A stretch of 62,473 nucleotides of DNA from NCBI GenBank assembly GCA_937873375.1, contig CALMWK010000077.1, forward strand, positions 1 to 62,473, written 5' to 3'. Below are positions 18,828 through 28,109 of the stretch, one piece after another. This DNA comes from Candidatus Bathyarchaeota archaeon (GTDB lineage: Archaea; Thermoproteota; Bathyarchaeia; Bathyarchaeales; Bathycorpusculaceae). The stretch's first letter is position 1; each line of letters starts with the position of its first letter. Position numbers and translations under genes: made by a program. The notes under the pieces are model-generated. The model saw nothing but the letters and a program-made list of their open reading frames with translations. It had not been told where the DNA came from and did not search any database.

Positions 18828-19690
18828 AGCAGCTAACGGTTTTGAGTGGAAAGGGCGGAACTGGAAAAACAACCATAACGGCTGCGTTTGCTGTTTTGGC
18901 GAAAAACGCGGTTGTTGCTGATTGTGATGTTGACGCGCCTGACCTTCACATGCTTTTACATCCTGAAGTTATGGAGACGCGAGAGTTTCGGGGTTCAAAG
19001 GTGGCGGTTATTGACAAAACAAAATGTACCAACTGCGGTTTATGCAAAGAAAACTGCCGTTTTGACGCGATAACAGGTGATTTGCAGGTTGAGGCTATTG
19101 CCTGTGAAGGTTGCGGTGTTTGCGCTCACGTTTGTCCAGTAGGTGCTATTACTTTGACTGAACGCGTTTCGGGAAGTTCCTATATTTCTAAGACCCAATA
19201 CGGTTTCATGGCGCACGCGCTGCTTAATCCCGGAGAATCTAACTCGGGAAAGCTTGTAACTTTAGTTAGACAGAACGCCAAGATATTGGCTAAAAAAGAA
19301 AATCGTGACCTGATTATAATCGATGGCTCGCCAGGAATTGGCTGTCCTGTTATAGCTTCAGTTACTGGGGTAGATGCTGCGTTGGTGGTTACTGAGCCAA
19401 CGTTGTCGGGCATTCACGACCTTGAGCGGGTGGTGCAGTTGCTAAACCACTTCAAGGTTACGCCGTTTGTCTGTGTAAACATGTATGACGTGAACACGGA
19501 TAACACCAACAAAATCTTGACTTACTGTAAAGACAACAGCATAGACGTTGTGGGCCTTGTTCCTTTTAGCTCTGAAGTCACCAAAGCCATGGTTAACGGA
19601 AAAACCATAATCGAAAACTTTCCCGCGAGTAATGTAGCTGGAGAAATAACCAATATGTGGAAAAAACTATCCACTTTCTTGGACTTGTAA
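18824..19690 (+). CDS. MinD/ParA-family ATPase with inserted 2x[4Fe-4S] ferredoxin domain (copy 2)
   Basis: LSGKGGTGKTT; CTNCGLCKENC and CEGCGVCAHVCP. Confidence 0.9.
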   Translation: MKQLTVLSGKGGTGKTTITAAFAVLAKNAVVADCDVDAPDLHMLLHPEVMETREFRGSKVAVIDKTKCTNCGLCKENCRFDAITGDLQVEAIACEGCGVCAHVCPVGAITLTERVSGSSYISKTQYGFMAHALLNPGESNSGKLVTLVRQNAKILAKKENRDLIIIDGSPGIGCPVIASVTGVDAALVVTEPTLSGIHDLERVVQLLNHFKVTPFVCVNMYDVNTDNTNKILTYCKDNSIDVVGLVPFSSEVTKAMVNGKTIIENFPASNVAGEITNMWKKLSTFLDL

Positions 19691-19692
19691 CA

Positions 19693-19730
19693 GCACACTT
19701 TGATGATGTGCAGTTGGAGCTGCCTTTTTT
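19693..19730 (+). terminator. Hairpin followed by T-run downstream of the MinD-ferredoxin genes
   Basis: GCAGTTGGAGCTGCCTTTTTT. Confidence 0.4.
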
Positions 19731-19797
19731 GAAGAACGCCTTTGACCGCAAGACTAATTTTGTGCTATTACACATAATCAGTTTGGAGATGTGATAG

Positions 19798-19974
19798 TTG
19801 GTCCGTGAACTTACTATAACTATAGATGATGAATTGGAGAAAGAAATGAGTAAATGCCCCCAAATAGATTGGGCTGTTGTTCTCAGGAAAGCAATAAAAG
19901 ACTGTCTTAAGCGTAAAGAAATCTCCGAAGTGTACACTGCACCAGTTGAAACAGCGATAAAACAAGAAGAATAG
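19798..19974 (+). CDS. 58-aa VapB-like antitoxin candidate (TTG start)
   Basis: Read from sequence: VRELTITIDDELEKEMSKCPQIDWAVVLRKAIKDCLKRKEISEVYTAPVETAIKQEE; shorter than the ORF-track cutoff. Confidence 0.55.
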   Translation: MVRELTITIDDELEKEMSKCPQIDWAVVLRKAIKDCLKRKEISEVYTAPVETAIKQEE

Positions 19975-20112
19975 CAGTTTTTCTGTTGGGAAATGACGGA
20001 TTTGCCTGATTTTGCTTCACTTGCTTTTGGTTTTGTTCTATCCAGATGCATAGACCAAAGTTTAGGAATAAACAATAAGTGATTAGGTGGGGGCGAGGAA
20101 ATCAAAGTCTTA

Positions 20113-21090
20113 TTGTTGTCTGAACAGGAAGTTGCTGAACTACTTTCGATTGAAGAAGTCATGGCTGCTGTCGAGGTAGCATTCAAAGAGGCGACTTTAG
20201 GCTACGCTCAAAATCCCCCGAAGGTCTACCTAAACTTTTCCCAGCACCGTGGTGACCTGCGAGTTATGCCTGCCTATTTAGAAAGACAGGATGTAGCCTC
20301 GGTTAAGCTGGTTAGTGCCCACCCTGATAATCCTCAAAAATTCGGTTTGCCAACAGTCCAAGGTACGCTTATGCTCTTTGACCCTAGAAACGGTTCACTT
20401 CTGTCAATAATGGGTGGACAAAACATTACTGCCCTGCGAACAGCTGCTGCAGGAGGCATAGCCGCCAAACACCTCGCAAACATGGACTCAAAAGTTGTCA
20501 CTTTTGTGGGCGCTGGTGTTCAGGCGCGAACGCAGTTTTTAGCGTTGTTAGCCGCTGGTTTCCGTTTTGAAGAAGTTAGGGTTTGGGATATATCGCCCAA
20601 AGCGGTTGCCGCGTTCATTTCCGATGTGAAATGTAAAGCGGGTCAACTCAAACTTGTTCATGTGACCAACCTTGCTGAGGCTATTCAAGGGACCGATATT
20701 GTTGTTACAACGACGCCTTCAAGGATGCCTTTAATTTTGGATTCTTGGGTTTCAGATGGTACGCATTTTAACTGTGTTGGGGCTGATGCTCCGGGAAAAG
20801 AAGAGATTGACCCTGAAATCTTGAAGAGGGCAAAGATAATTGTTGATAATTGGGAGCAAGCATGTCATAGTGGAGAAATAAATGTTCCATTGCGTAACGG
20901 CGTTATAAGCAAGGCTGACATTTGGGCGGAATTGGGCGAAATCCTGATTGGCATGAAGGTAGGTAGAACTTCACCTGAGGAAATAACAGTTTTTGATACT
21001 ACCGGAATTGCTGTTCAAGATGCTGTAACCGCCAACCTTGTCTACACGAAGGCTTTGCAGAACAAGCGTGGTTCTTTCATAGAAATATAG
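20113..21090 (+). CDS. Ornithine cyclodeaminase / mu-crystallin family protein
   Basis: GAGVQARTQFLALL, MGGQNITALRTAAAGGIAAKHLA. Confidence 0.9.
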   Translation: MLSEQEVAELLSIEEVMAAVEVAFKEATLGYAQNPPKVYLNFSQHRGDLRVMPAYLERQDVASVKLVSAHPDNPQKFGLPTVQGTLMLFDPRNGSLLSIMGGQNITALRTAAAGGIAAKHLANMDSKVVTFVGAGVQARTQFLALLAAGFRFEEVRVWDISPKAVAAFISDVKCKAGQLKLVHVTNLAEAIQGTDIVVTTTPSRMPLILDSWVSDGTHFNCVGADAPGKEEIDPEILKRAKIIVDNWEQACHSGEINVPLRNGVISKADIWAELGEILIGMKVGRTSPEEITVFDTTGIAVQDAVTANLVYTKALQNKRGSFIEI

Positions 21091-21150
21091 GCAGTTTGTC
21101 TCCGCAGAGGCGTAAGCCAAGGAGATCTTTACCGATAAGCCGCGATTAAG

Positions 21151-21435
21151 TTACATTGGACATTTATACTCGCCTTTTTCCAAATACTCCATAGCTTTAG
21201 CTTCCTCACTTTGCCGTTTACGCTGTTTTTCTTCTGCAACTTTTATGTCGTCACATTTTTCAAAGATCAAAGCTTTGATAGCTTCTTTATTCTGGTTTAG
21301 ACCCAGATGTCTTTTTACGAATTCAAGCTTTTCAGCCTCGGGTACTTCAAAATCTATCATCTCAACTGTCTTTCGACCCACATTCGTAGGCTGCTCTTTC
21401 AGTTTTTTCACCTCCTCAATATTTTGTGAAAGCAA
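21151..21435 (-). CDS. Hypothetical small charged protein
   Basis: 94-aa ORF in a minus-strand run; no family recognised. Confidence 0.45.
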   Translation of the reverse strand: MLSQNIEEVKKLKEQPTNVGRKTVEMIDFEVPEAEKLEFVKRHLGLNQNKEAIKALIFEKCDDIKVAEEKQRKRQSEEAKAMEYLEKGEYKCPM

Positions 21436-21472
21436 AAGAAGCGTTTATCGGCAGAGCGTAGGTGCATAATGT

Positions 21473-22039
21473 TTATGCTGAAAACAGCGTAAAGGATTGT
21501 TCTGGCAGGAAATCCATGTCTTTTTCAAGCTGGTACCCAGCTTCCTTCATTTCTTTTATTATAGTTTCTTTGTGGACGTGGTGTCCAAACATTCTGTGAA
21601 AACTGAATCGCCCACCACTTCTATACTCGATTATGGCGATTCTTCCTTTTGGTTTCAGTGAGTTCTTCAATTGTGTGAAGTAATCCACTCTGTTAGTTAG
21701 GTGATGGCAAACGTTGCGCATAAAGATTAAATCCAACTGCTTCTCAGGCAGACTTGCGTTCTCCTTTGGTGTGCGAACCGTTTCAACGTTTACTAATCCC
21801 TTCTCTTTAGCACTATTTTGGATGAACTCCAGAAAATTCTGGTTCACGTCAACAGCAAGTACCCGTCCTTCTGTTCCCACAGTTTCCGCAAACCGAAGCG
21901 CGAAGTAGCCGCCACCAGCCCCGACATCAGCAACTTTTTGTCCTTGCTGCAAATCTAACGCTTTCAATACTTCGTCTGGTTTGTTCTTTGGGTCGGAAGC
22001 TTTTTTGTTGAACATTTCTGCCTTAGGGTTTTTAATCAT
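21473..22039 (-). CDS. SAM-dependent methyltransferase
   Basis: KVADVGAGGGYFALRFAE, VLAVDVNQNFLEFI. Confidence 0.88.
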   Translation of the reverse strand: MIKNPKAEMFNKKASDPKNKPDEVLKALDLQQGQKVADVGAGGGYFALRFAETVGTEGRVLAVDVNQNFLEFIQNSAKEKGLVNVETVRTPKENASLPEKQLDLIFMRNVCHHLTNRVDYFTQLKNSLKPKGRIAIIEYRSGGRFSFHRMFGHHVHKETIIKEMKEAGYQLEKDMDFLPEQSFTLFSA

Positions 22040-22141
22040 TGTTTCGCCTTATCAACAGTTTTGAGCAATTCCAATACTTTTTTCTTTGGTGTTTGTGCGA
22101 AACTGGAAAAGAAGGAAGTTGGGTTGTGTTCAATTGGTTTT

Positions 22142-22363
22142 TCACTGAATTGCTGTTTCCCCTGTCTTGGAGAGCCCGACTTTGTCGCCTGTTTCCTCTA
22201 CGAGGCCTGCGTTTTTGAGTTCGCGAAGCCCGCTTCTTACACGGAAAAGAGGTTGTCCTGTTTTGCTTGCAATTTGCTCAGGAGATGCTGCGCCGTCTTT
22301 TATTGCTTTTAGTACTGCCATTCCGCTTGATGTTGGTTTTCCGTCTGCAGATACACAGGGCAT
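22142..22363 (-). CDS. Small winged-helix protein
   Basis: SPEQIASKTGQPLFRVRSGLRELKNAGLVEE; 5 nt from peroxiredoxin in the same direction. Confidence 0.6.
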   Translation of the reverse strand: MPCVSADGKPTSSGMAVLKAIKDGAASPEQIASKTGQPLFRVRSGLRELKNAGLVEETGDKVGLSKTGETAIQ

Positions 22364-22367
22364 GCTC

Positions 22368-23027
22368 TCAACTCTCGGGCAGTTTTTTCATGCAGAGATA
22401 CCAGTCTTTGCATTCATATCCTTCTTTGAGTCTTTCTTCTGCTTGCTCAGTTGTGGCTGGCGCTGGAACTACCACGGGGTCGCCTGGTTTCCAATTTGCA
22501 GGGGTAGCTACTTTATGTTTGTCAGTTGTTTGCAGTGCATCAATTAGCCTTATGATTTCATTCATGTTTCTGCCTGTGGTTAGAGGGTAGTAAAGCATGG
22601 CGCGTATCTTACTTTCGGGGTCAATTATGAAGACACATCGGACTGTTTCTGTTTTGCTTTGTTCTGGATGTATCATTCCGTACTTTTTGGAAACTTCTTT
22701 GTTCAGGTCTGCGATAATGGGAAAGGGTATCTTGACTCCCATTTTCTGTTCAACATTTCTTGCCCAAGCTATGTGCGAAGAAACGCTGTCAACACTTAAA
22801 CCCAAGAGTTCTGTGTTTCTCTTCTTTAATTCATCGTAGATATTAGAGAACGCTATAAACTCAGTAGTGCAGACTGGCGTAAAATCCGCTGGATGCGAAA
22901 ACAACACAAGCCACGTTCCCTTGTAGTCTGAAAGTCGTAGTGTCCCCTGGGATGTTGCCGCTTCAAAATCTGGCGCCTTTTGACCTAGTACTGGCAACCC
23001 TGTCTCTTCTTTTAGAATTTCTGTCAT
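22368..23027 (-). CDS. Peroxiredoxin (Prx6/1-Cys type)
   Basis: LFSHPADFTPVCTTEFIAF. Confidence 0.95.
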   Translation of the reverse strand: MTEILKEETGLPVLGQKAPDFEAATSQGTLRLSDYKGTWLVLFSHPADFTPVCTTEFIAFSNIYDELKKRNTELLGLSVDSVSSHIAWARNVEQKMGVKIPFPIIADLNKEVSKKYGMIHPEQSKTETVRCVFIIDPESKIRAMLYYPLTTGRNMNEIIRLIDALQTTDKHKVATPANWKPGDPVVVPAPATTEQAEERLKEGYECKDWYLCMKKLPES

Positions 23028-23102
23028 TTATTTTTCACCTTTACTTCAAAATTTGCTGAGTATAATATGTTGTATTGATAATAAAAATATTTTTGTGTAA
23101 AT

Positions 23103-23117
23103 GTTTAGTTTCTAAAC
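23103..23117. promoter_or_regulatory. Inverted repeat GTTTAG-TTT-CTAAAC near peroxiredoxin promoter
   Basis: Perfect 6-bp arms, 3-bp spacer. Confidence 0.4.
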
Positions 23118-23156
23118 TTTTCAGTTTCAATTACCTGCTTTTTCTGCTGTCTATGT

Positions 23157-23537
23157 TCAACTTTTGTTGAGATTTCGTTGCGCGCTTTCTTTGCCCAGTT
23201 CCGGTAAAAGCCGTTTTAATGATTCAACGACTGCGATGTTAGGGTCAACTATTATGGTTGTTATTTTGTGATGTTCAAGCAACTTTGATGCGCCTGGTCC
23301 CATTTGAGAAGCAATTACCAAATTCACTTTCAAATCTGCTAACGTTTTTGCTGCAATCGGTCCAGAACCTTGTATGTAAGCTGCGGCGGGGTTATCGATT
23401 GTCTTTACACTTTTTATTTTGTTGTTTTCCACGTTTACGATTGTGAATGTCTTCGTTTTTCCGAAGACGTTTGAGACGGTATCTTCTGCGCCTTTATGTC
23501 CGTTTGTCGCTAACGCGATTATCGTAGTTTTATTCAT
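23157..23537 (-). CDS. NifX/NifB-like (Fe-Mo cofactor family) protein
   Basis: Family pattern ALATNGHKGAEDTVSNVFGKTKTFTIVNV...; GPIAAKTLADLKVNLVIASQMGPGASKLL. Confidence 0.85.
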   Translation of the reverse strand: MNKTTIIALATNGHKGAEDTVSNVFGKTKTFTIVNVENNKIKSVKTIDNPAAAYIQGSGPIAAKTLADLKVNLVIASQMGPGASKLLEHHKITTIIVDPNIAVVESLKRLLPELGKESAQRNLNKS

Positions 23538-23591
23538 TTTTTCACTTTCTGATTTGTAATTGTTTTAAAGAAAAAAGGATTGATTAAGTGG

Positions 23592-23864
23592 TTACTTGTT
23601 GAGTTCGTCTAGTCTTTCTTGGATTTTCTTGAGAGTTTCCTGCAGGGTTTTCTGTTGTTCTTCTATGAGTGCTTTTTGTTCAGCAAGTAATGTTGCTTCG
23701 TTTTCAGGTTTTGTTGCAGGTGCGACTGGGTAGGGACTATAAGGTCCGTATAGTTGCCAGCATGCGCCTCTTCCGTACAGCCATCCTGGTCTTTGCCATG
23801 GTGGTAAATGGCTGAATGGTCCTGCTCCTGGCCAGTTTCCTCTGTTTCTCCAACCTCCGGGCAT
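23592..23864 (-). CDS. DUF5320-like small Gly/Pro/Trp-rich protein with C-terminal coiled coil
   Basis: MPGGWRNRGNWPGAGPFSHLPPWQRPGW... LIEEQQKTLQETLKKIQERLDELN. Confidence 0.75.
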   Translation of the reverse strand: MPGGWRNRGNWPGAGPFSHLPPWQRPGWLYGRGACWQLYGPYSPYPVAPATKPENEATLLAEQKALIEEQQKTLQETLKKIQERLDELNK

Positions 23865-23891
23865 TTTCTTTTTTCACCTCTTTGAGTATTT

Positions 23892-23905
23892 TGTGCTTAT
23901 GCACA
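23892..23905. promoter_or_regulatory. Inverted repeat TGTGC-TTAT-GCACA in divergent promoter
   Basis: TGTGCTTATGCACA between the DUF5320 (-) and DUF134 (+) genes. Confidence 0.45.
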
Positions 23906-23971
23906 CATTCAATTATGGAATTAGACACAAAAATATATAAGTGTTGCGGCACAAATCAATAACTGATAATC

Positions 23972-24295
23972 ATGGGCTGGCGACATAGACGCGGATGCAG
24001 AGGGCGCTTTCCAAAACGAATTAACATACAGCAGCCTCTGGGAATTAACCAGTTCTCACCTACTCCCCAAACCAACTCCGCTCCCGTAATTATCGAGCAA
24101 GCAGAAATCGAAGCTCTAAGACTCGTTGACTTGGAGGGTCTTTCTCAGGAGGAAGCTGGTGCTCGGATGGGTGTTTCTAGAGGAACCATATGGCGGATGG
24201 TGCAGAGTGCCCGCAAAAAAGTGGCTCAGGCTCTGACTGAGGGGCGTCCCTTGGTTGTTGCTGTGGGTCCATCTTCTGAAGAGCGTGGAGCATAG
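23972..24295 (+). CDS. DUF134 family DNA-binding protein
   Basis: EALRLVDLEGLSQEEAGARMGVSRGTIWRMVQSARKKVAQAL. Confidence 0.9.
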   Translation: MGWRHRRGCRGRFPKRINIQQPLGINQFSPTPQTNSAPVIIEQAEIEALRLVDLEGLSQEEAGARMGVSRGTIWRMVQSARKKVAQALTEGRPLVVAVGPSSEERGA

Positions 24296-24462
24296 TTTAA
24301 CGTTTTTGGCTTGCGCAAGTGGCTGTGCACGTTTTTTGTACTGATGTCCATTTTCCAATATGGGTTATGTTATCTGTTTGTTTTTTAAACAAAAAGTATT
24401 AATATTGTTTATGTATTAAACTGGATTCGGTAAAAGGTAACAAGCTAAAAGAGGTAAACCAA

Positions 24463-24837
24463 ATGACTAAAAGAATAGTAATGCCAGTAGAAAATCAAGC
24501 TGGTTTAGAAGCGCCCATCGCGCAACACTTCGGAAAAGCACCCTACTACGCAGTTGTTGATTTAGACGAGAACAGCGCGGTCTTAAACATAAAAACCGAA
24601 ATGAACAGAAGCGAACATGCCGGAGGCATAGGGCTTCCCCACGAGAATCTCTTGGTCCTAAAACCTGACGTTTTTGTAGTGTATGGTATGGGGCCTGGTT
24701 GCTTACGGAGCCTTCAAAGCACTGGCATGACCGTGCTCAAAGCCGTTGGGAACACTGTGAACGACATCGTCACCGCGTTTAAGGAAGGTCAGCTTAAAGT
24801 GCTTGAAGGTGGCTGCGAACATTCTCATCATCACTAA
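24463..24837 (+). CDS. NifX/NifB-like (Fe-Mo cofactor family) protein with His-rich C-terminus
   Basis: APIAQHFGKAPYYAVVD..., C-terminal CEHSHHH. Confidence 0.9.
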   Translation: MTKRIVMPVENQAGLEAPIAQHFGKAPYYAVVDLDENSAVLNIKTEMNRSEHAGGIGLPHENLLVLKPDVFVVYGMGPGCLRSLQSTGMTVLKAVGNTVNDIVTAFKEGQLKVLEGGCEHSHHH

Positions 24838-24899
24838 GCTTGATGTTTAATGGTTAATTTTAAATTGTTAGCCTGAGAAAAGGATAGCTGGTGAATTAA

Positions 24900-25316
24900 A
24901 TGCCAAAAGTCAAAGCAAAAGCAAAGCGAGTAGAAAATGTTTGTTCAGTAGTTGATAATTCTCGAACCCACAGCGTAGTGTGTGACCTCCCTCTTCCAGC
25001 AGGTGGAACTGATGCTGGTCCTACCGCGTTGGAGCTGGCTTTGATGGCTCTTGCAGATTGCGGCGTCACCATATTTAGTGACGTTTGTAAGAAGAGCAAC
25101 ATCGACCCTGGCAAAGTCGTGGTTACTGTTGAGGCTGAAAAATCTCCTGATTCGCCAGTACTGACTGGTGTAACCATGAAGGTTAATGTTTCCTCAAAGG
25201 CAAGAAAAGAACTGCTGAATGCTGCTTGGAGAAGAACCGAAGCAAACTGCCCTGTCATATCCATTTTCAAAGACCCAATTCCAGTGAAAGTCGAGTTAGA
25301 GCTAAACTCCGAATAA
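24900..25316 (+). CDS. OsmC family protein
   Basis: GGTDAGPTALELALMALADCGV...; EANCPVI. Confidence 0.85.
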   Translation: MPKVKAKAKRVENVCSVVDNSRTHSVVCDLPLPAGGTDAGPTALELALMALADCGVTIFSDVCKKSNIDPGKVVVTVEAEKSPDSPVLTGVTMKVNVSSKARKELLNAAWRRTEANCPVISIFKDPIPVKVELELNSE

Positions 25317-25385
25317 CCCCTTCTTTTCTTTATTAAATAAACATGAATTTTCGTAAGTGAACTAAAAATTGGTTAGGTGTGATTT

Positions 25386-25922
25386 GTGAAAACTGCTTTG
25401 ATGGTTTACTGGTCGCAAACGGGCAACACTGAGAAAGTAGCTCAAGCCATAAAACTGGGTTTAGAAGAAGCAGGTGTCAACGTCACCGTAAAGAAACCCG
25501 CTGACGCTGCAAGCGTTGACTACTTAGACTATGATTTAGTGTGCGTTGGTTCCCCTTCAATACAGTGGCATCCTGCCAAGCCAATAGACGACTTTCTAAA
25601 AAACAAACTAGCAGCATACCGCAAACAAGGCAGCATCAAACCTTCCGCTCCAAAAATATCTGGAAAAAACGCGCTAATTTTTGTAACCTACTCAGGTCCT
25701 CACACTGGGCTTGACGAGGCCACACCTGCAGGTAAATACATGTGCCAGTTCTTTGAACACATAGGCTTCAGTGTCCTCGACGAATGGTACATCCTAAGCG
25801 AGTTCCACGGTAACTTGGAGAACAGCACACTGGGCAGAATGGGTGACATCCGAGGAAAACCCACCATAGAAGACCTGCAGAAAATCAAGCAAGACGCCAA
25901 GCAATTAGCCAGCAAACACTGA
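25386..25922 (+). CDS. Flavodoxin family protein
   Basis: VYWSQTGNTEKVAQAI FMN-binding loop. Confidence 0.88.
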   Translation: MKTALMVYWSQTGNTEKVAQAIKLGLEEAGVNVTVKKPADAASVDYLDYDLVCVGSPSIQWHPAKPIDDFLKNKLAAYRKQGSIKPSAPKISGKNALIFVTYSGPHTGLDEATPAGKYMCQFFEHIGFSVLDEWYILSEFHGNLENSTLGRMGDIRGKPTIEDLQKIKQDAKQLASKH

Positions 25923-25927
25923 GCTTC

Positions 25928-27253
25928 TTAATCTGTTTTGCTCATGAAAACTGGAGTGTCCTGTTTTTCTCTGTCAACTACCAGTCTGCCGTTTTTGATG
26001 ACTTTTTCAACCAAGTTTACGCCGAAGCTGTAGCCTAAAAACTTGTGGTTTGGTGCATCCAGAATTGTTATATCTGCTTTTTTACCCACTTCTAGACTGC
26101 CCACTTCGTCTGCGCGGCAGATCGCGTGCGCTGCATTAATGGTTGTAGCTGTAATAGCCTCAGCGGGTGTCATGTGCATTAGGTGGCAAGCCATGGCTAT
26201 GACCAGTTGTTGGTTCATAATCCAGCAGCATGAGTTGAAATCTGTGCCCAAAGCCACAGGCACTCCCGAGTCAATCATAAATCTGGCGTCGGGGTATCTG
26301 TTCATCATAAGACTAAAGGTTGCTGCGGGAAGCAAAACTGCAATAACACCTTTTTCAGCCATGGCTCTTATGCCTTCAACTGAAGAGAAATTTAGATGCG
26401 ACGCGGATACGGCGTTCACGTCGGCAGCGACTTCTGCGCCTCCCAGCGTGTTGAGGTGGTCTGCGTGGATTTTGGGTTTTAAGTTGTGTCTTTTGCCGTT
26501 GGCTAAAATGCCTTTTGCTTGTTCTAGGTTGAAGGTTCCCCGTTCGCAGAATACATCACAGAACTCTGCCAGCCCTTGCTGGGCGACTTTTGGGATGGTT
26601 TCTTGAGCGATTATGTTCACGTATTCGTCAGTGTTGCTTCTGAACTCAGGTGGGACAACGTGGGCTCCCATGAATGTGGGCACGACGTTTACGCAGTGTA
26701 GCTGGTTTAGACGTTTCATGGCTGTTAGAATTTTCAGTTCGTCTTCGGTGGTTAAGCCGTAACCGCTTTTTGCCTCCACCGTTGTTGTGCCGTGAGCTAC
26801 CATATTGTCTAGTCTTTCCAAGCCGAGCTCCACAAGTTTTTCTAATCTAGCTCTGCGGGTTTCTTTGGCAGTTTTCAGTACACCCCCGCCGCTGTTGAGG
26901 ATTTCCATGTAGGACGCGCCTTCTACGCGCATCAGGAACTCCTCTTCGCGTGAGCCTGCGAAAACTAGGTGCGTGTGGGGGTCAACAAAGCCGGGGAGAA
27001 CCGTTTTTCCCTTGGCGTTGATTACTTCTGCGCCTCGGAAGGTTTTGGTGATGTCGTGGGTTTTTCCTACTGCTACGATGCGTCCTTCACGGATGGCTAT
27101 GGCGCCGTCGTGTATGATTTCCAATTCGTTCATTTTGCTGCCCGTGCGGGGGTATTGGCTGCTGCCTGCGAGGGTTAATAGTTCTTCGGCGTTTACGATG
27201 AGTAAGTCTGCGTTCTCTTTTGTTTTGGCTTTTGGTTTCTTACTCAAGGTCAT
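25928..27253 (-). CDS. hutI: Imidazolonepropionase
   Basis: VDPHTHLVFAGSREEEFLMRVEGASYMEILNSGGG, HADHLN; likely start 27253 (MTLSKKPK). Confidence 0.9.
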   Translation of the reverse strand: MTLSKKPKAKTKENADLLIVNAEELLTLAGSSQYPRTGSKMNELEIIHDGAIAIREGRIVAVGKTHDITKTFRGAEVINAKGKTVLPGFVDPHTHLVFAGSREEEFLMRVEGASYMEILNSGGGVLKTAKETRRARLEKLVELGLERLDNMVAHGTTTVEAKSGYGLTTEDELKILTAMKRLNQLHCVNVVPTFMGAHVVPPEFRSNTDEYVNIIAQETIPKVAQQGLAEFCDVFCERGTFNLEQAKGILANGKRHNLKPKIHADHLNTLGGAEVAADVNAVSASHLNFSSVEGIRAMAEKGVIAVLLPAATFSLMMNRYPDARFMIDSGVPVALGTDFNSCCWIMNQQLVIAMACHLMHMTPAEAITATTINAAHAICRADEVGSLEVGKKADITILDAPNHKFLGYSFGVNLVEKVIKNGRLVVDREKQDTPVFMSKTD

Positions 27254-27509
27254 TGCCTTCTCCTCTTTCTTTTTTGCTGTAAACGTTTCTTTGGTTATAC
27301 TGTTATATAGAATTAATTTGGATTTTGATGGGTAGTTTGTGCTAAATTTTAGGAACGCCCTTACCCCCGAAACATTAGACTGTTGCTCTATATACCGCAA
27401 AGTAATATACGTTGCCACAAAAGGGAACAACACAGATACAGAAAACTAATTTAGCTTTTAAACTTTTAAATTTTTCAACCTGCAATAACGTTTAATCGAG
27501 GTAGATGCG

Positions 27510-28109
27510 GTGGTGCCTGAAGTTGAGTATGAAGTTCCAACCTGGAACCAGATTTACATTTTGCTCCTTGAGCAGGCTGAACGAATCTGTAGCGTCGTCT
27601 TCAAACCTGACGTTATCGTGGGTGTGTCTAGAGGTGGGTGGGTGCCTGCGCGTGTTTTGTCGGATTTGCTGGAAAACCCCAACCTCGCTAATGTTAAGGC
27701 TGAAAACTACATAGGCCTAGGTAAAACCCGAGGGAAGCCCGCTTTGACGCAGGGGGTTTCTGTTGATGTTGCAGGTAAACGTGTGCTTGTTGTGGATGAG
27801 GTTGCTGATTCAGGTGGAAGCCTCAGGCTTGTAAAAGAGCACATTTTGGAACAAGGTGCTTTGGAAGTTAAAACTGCCACGTTGTACTATAAACCTCAGA
27901 GCGTGTTCAAGCCAGACTATTACCAAAAAGAAACAACCCGCTGGATAGTTTTCCCATGGGACGTTAAGGAAACGGTCAGGAAAATCTTTGAAACCCACAA
28001 GCATGATGCGGCAAGCCTCAAAAAAGAAACAGCCAAGCTTGCTGGTGCTGGTGTGCCCAAGCGGTTAATAGAGCGGTTTGTGAAGGAGTTCTCTGAAGAA
28101 TCATGCTGA
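27510..28109 (+). CDS. Phosphoribosyltransferase family protein
   Basis: VGVSRGGWVPARVLSD and VLVVDEVADSGGSL (PRPP-binding). Confidence 0.9.
   Translation: MVPEVEYEVPTWNQIYILLLEQAERICSVVFKPDVIVGVSRGGWVPARVLSDLLENPNLANVKAENYIGLGKTRGKPALTQGVSVDVAGKRVLVVDEVADSGGSLRLVKEHILEQGALEVKTATLYYKPQSVFKPDYYQKETTRWIVFPWDVKETVRKIFETHKHDAASLKKETAKLAGAGVPKRLIERFVKEFSEESC

Noticed and set aside
26043-26606. 187-aa antisense ORF over hutI
   Set aside because: Shadow ORF over a conserved enzyme gene
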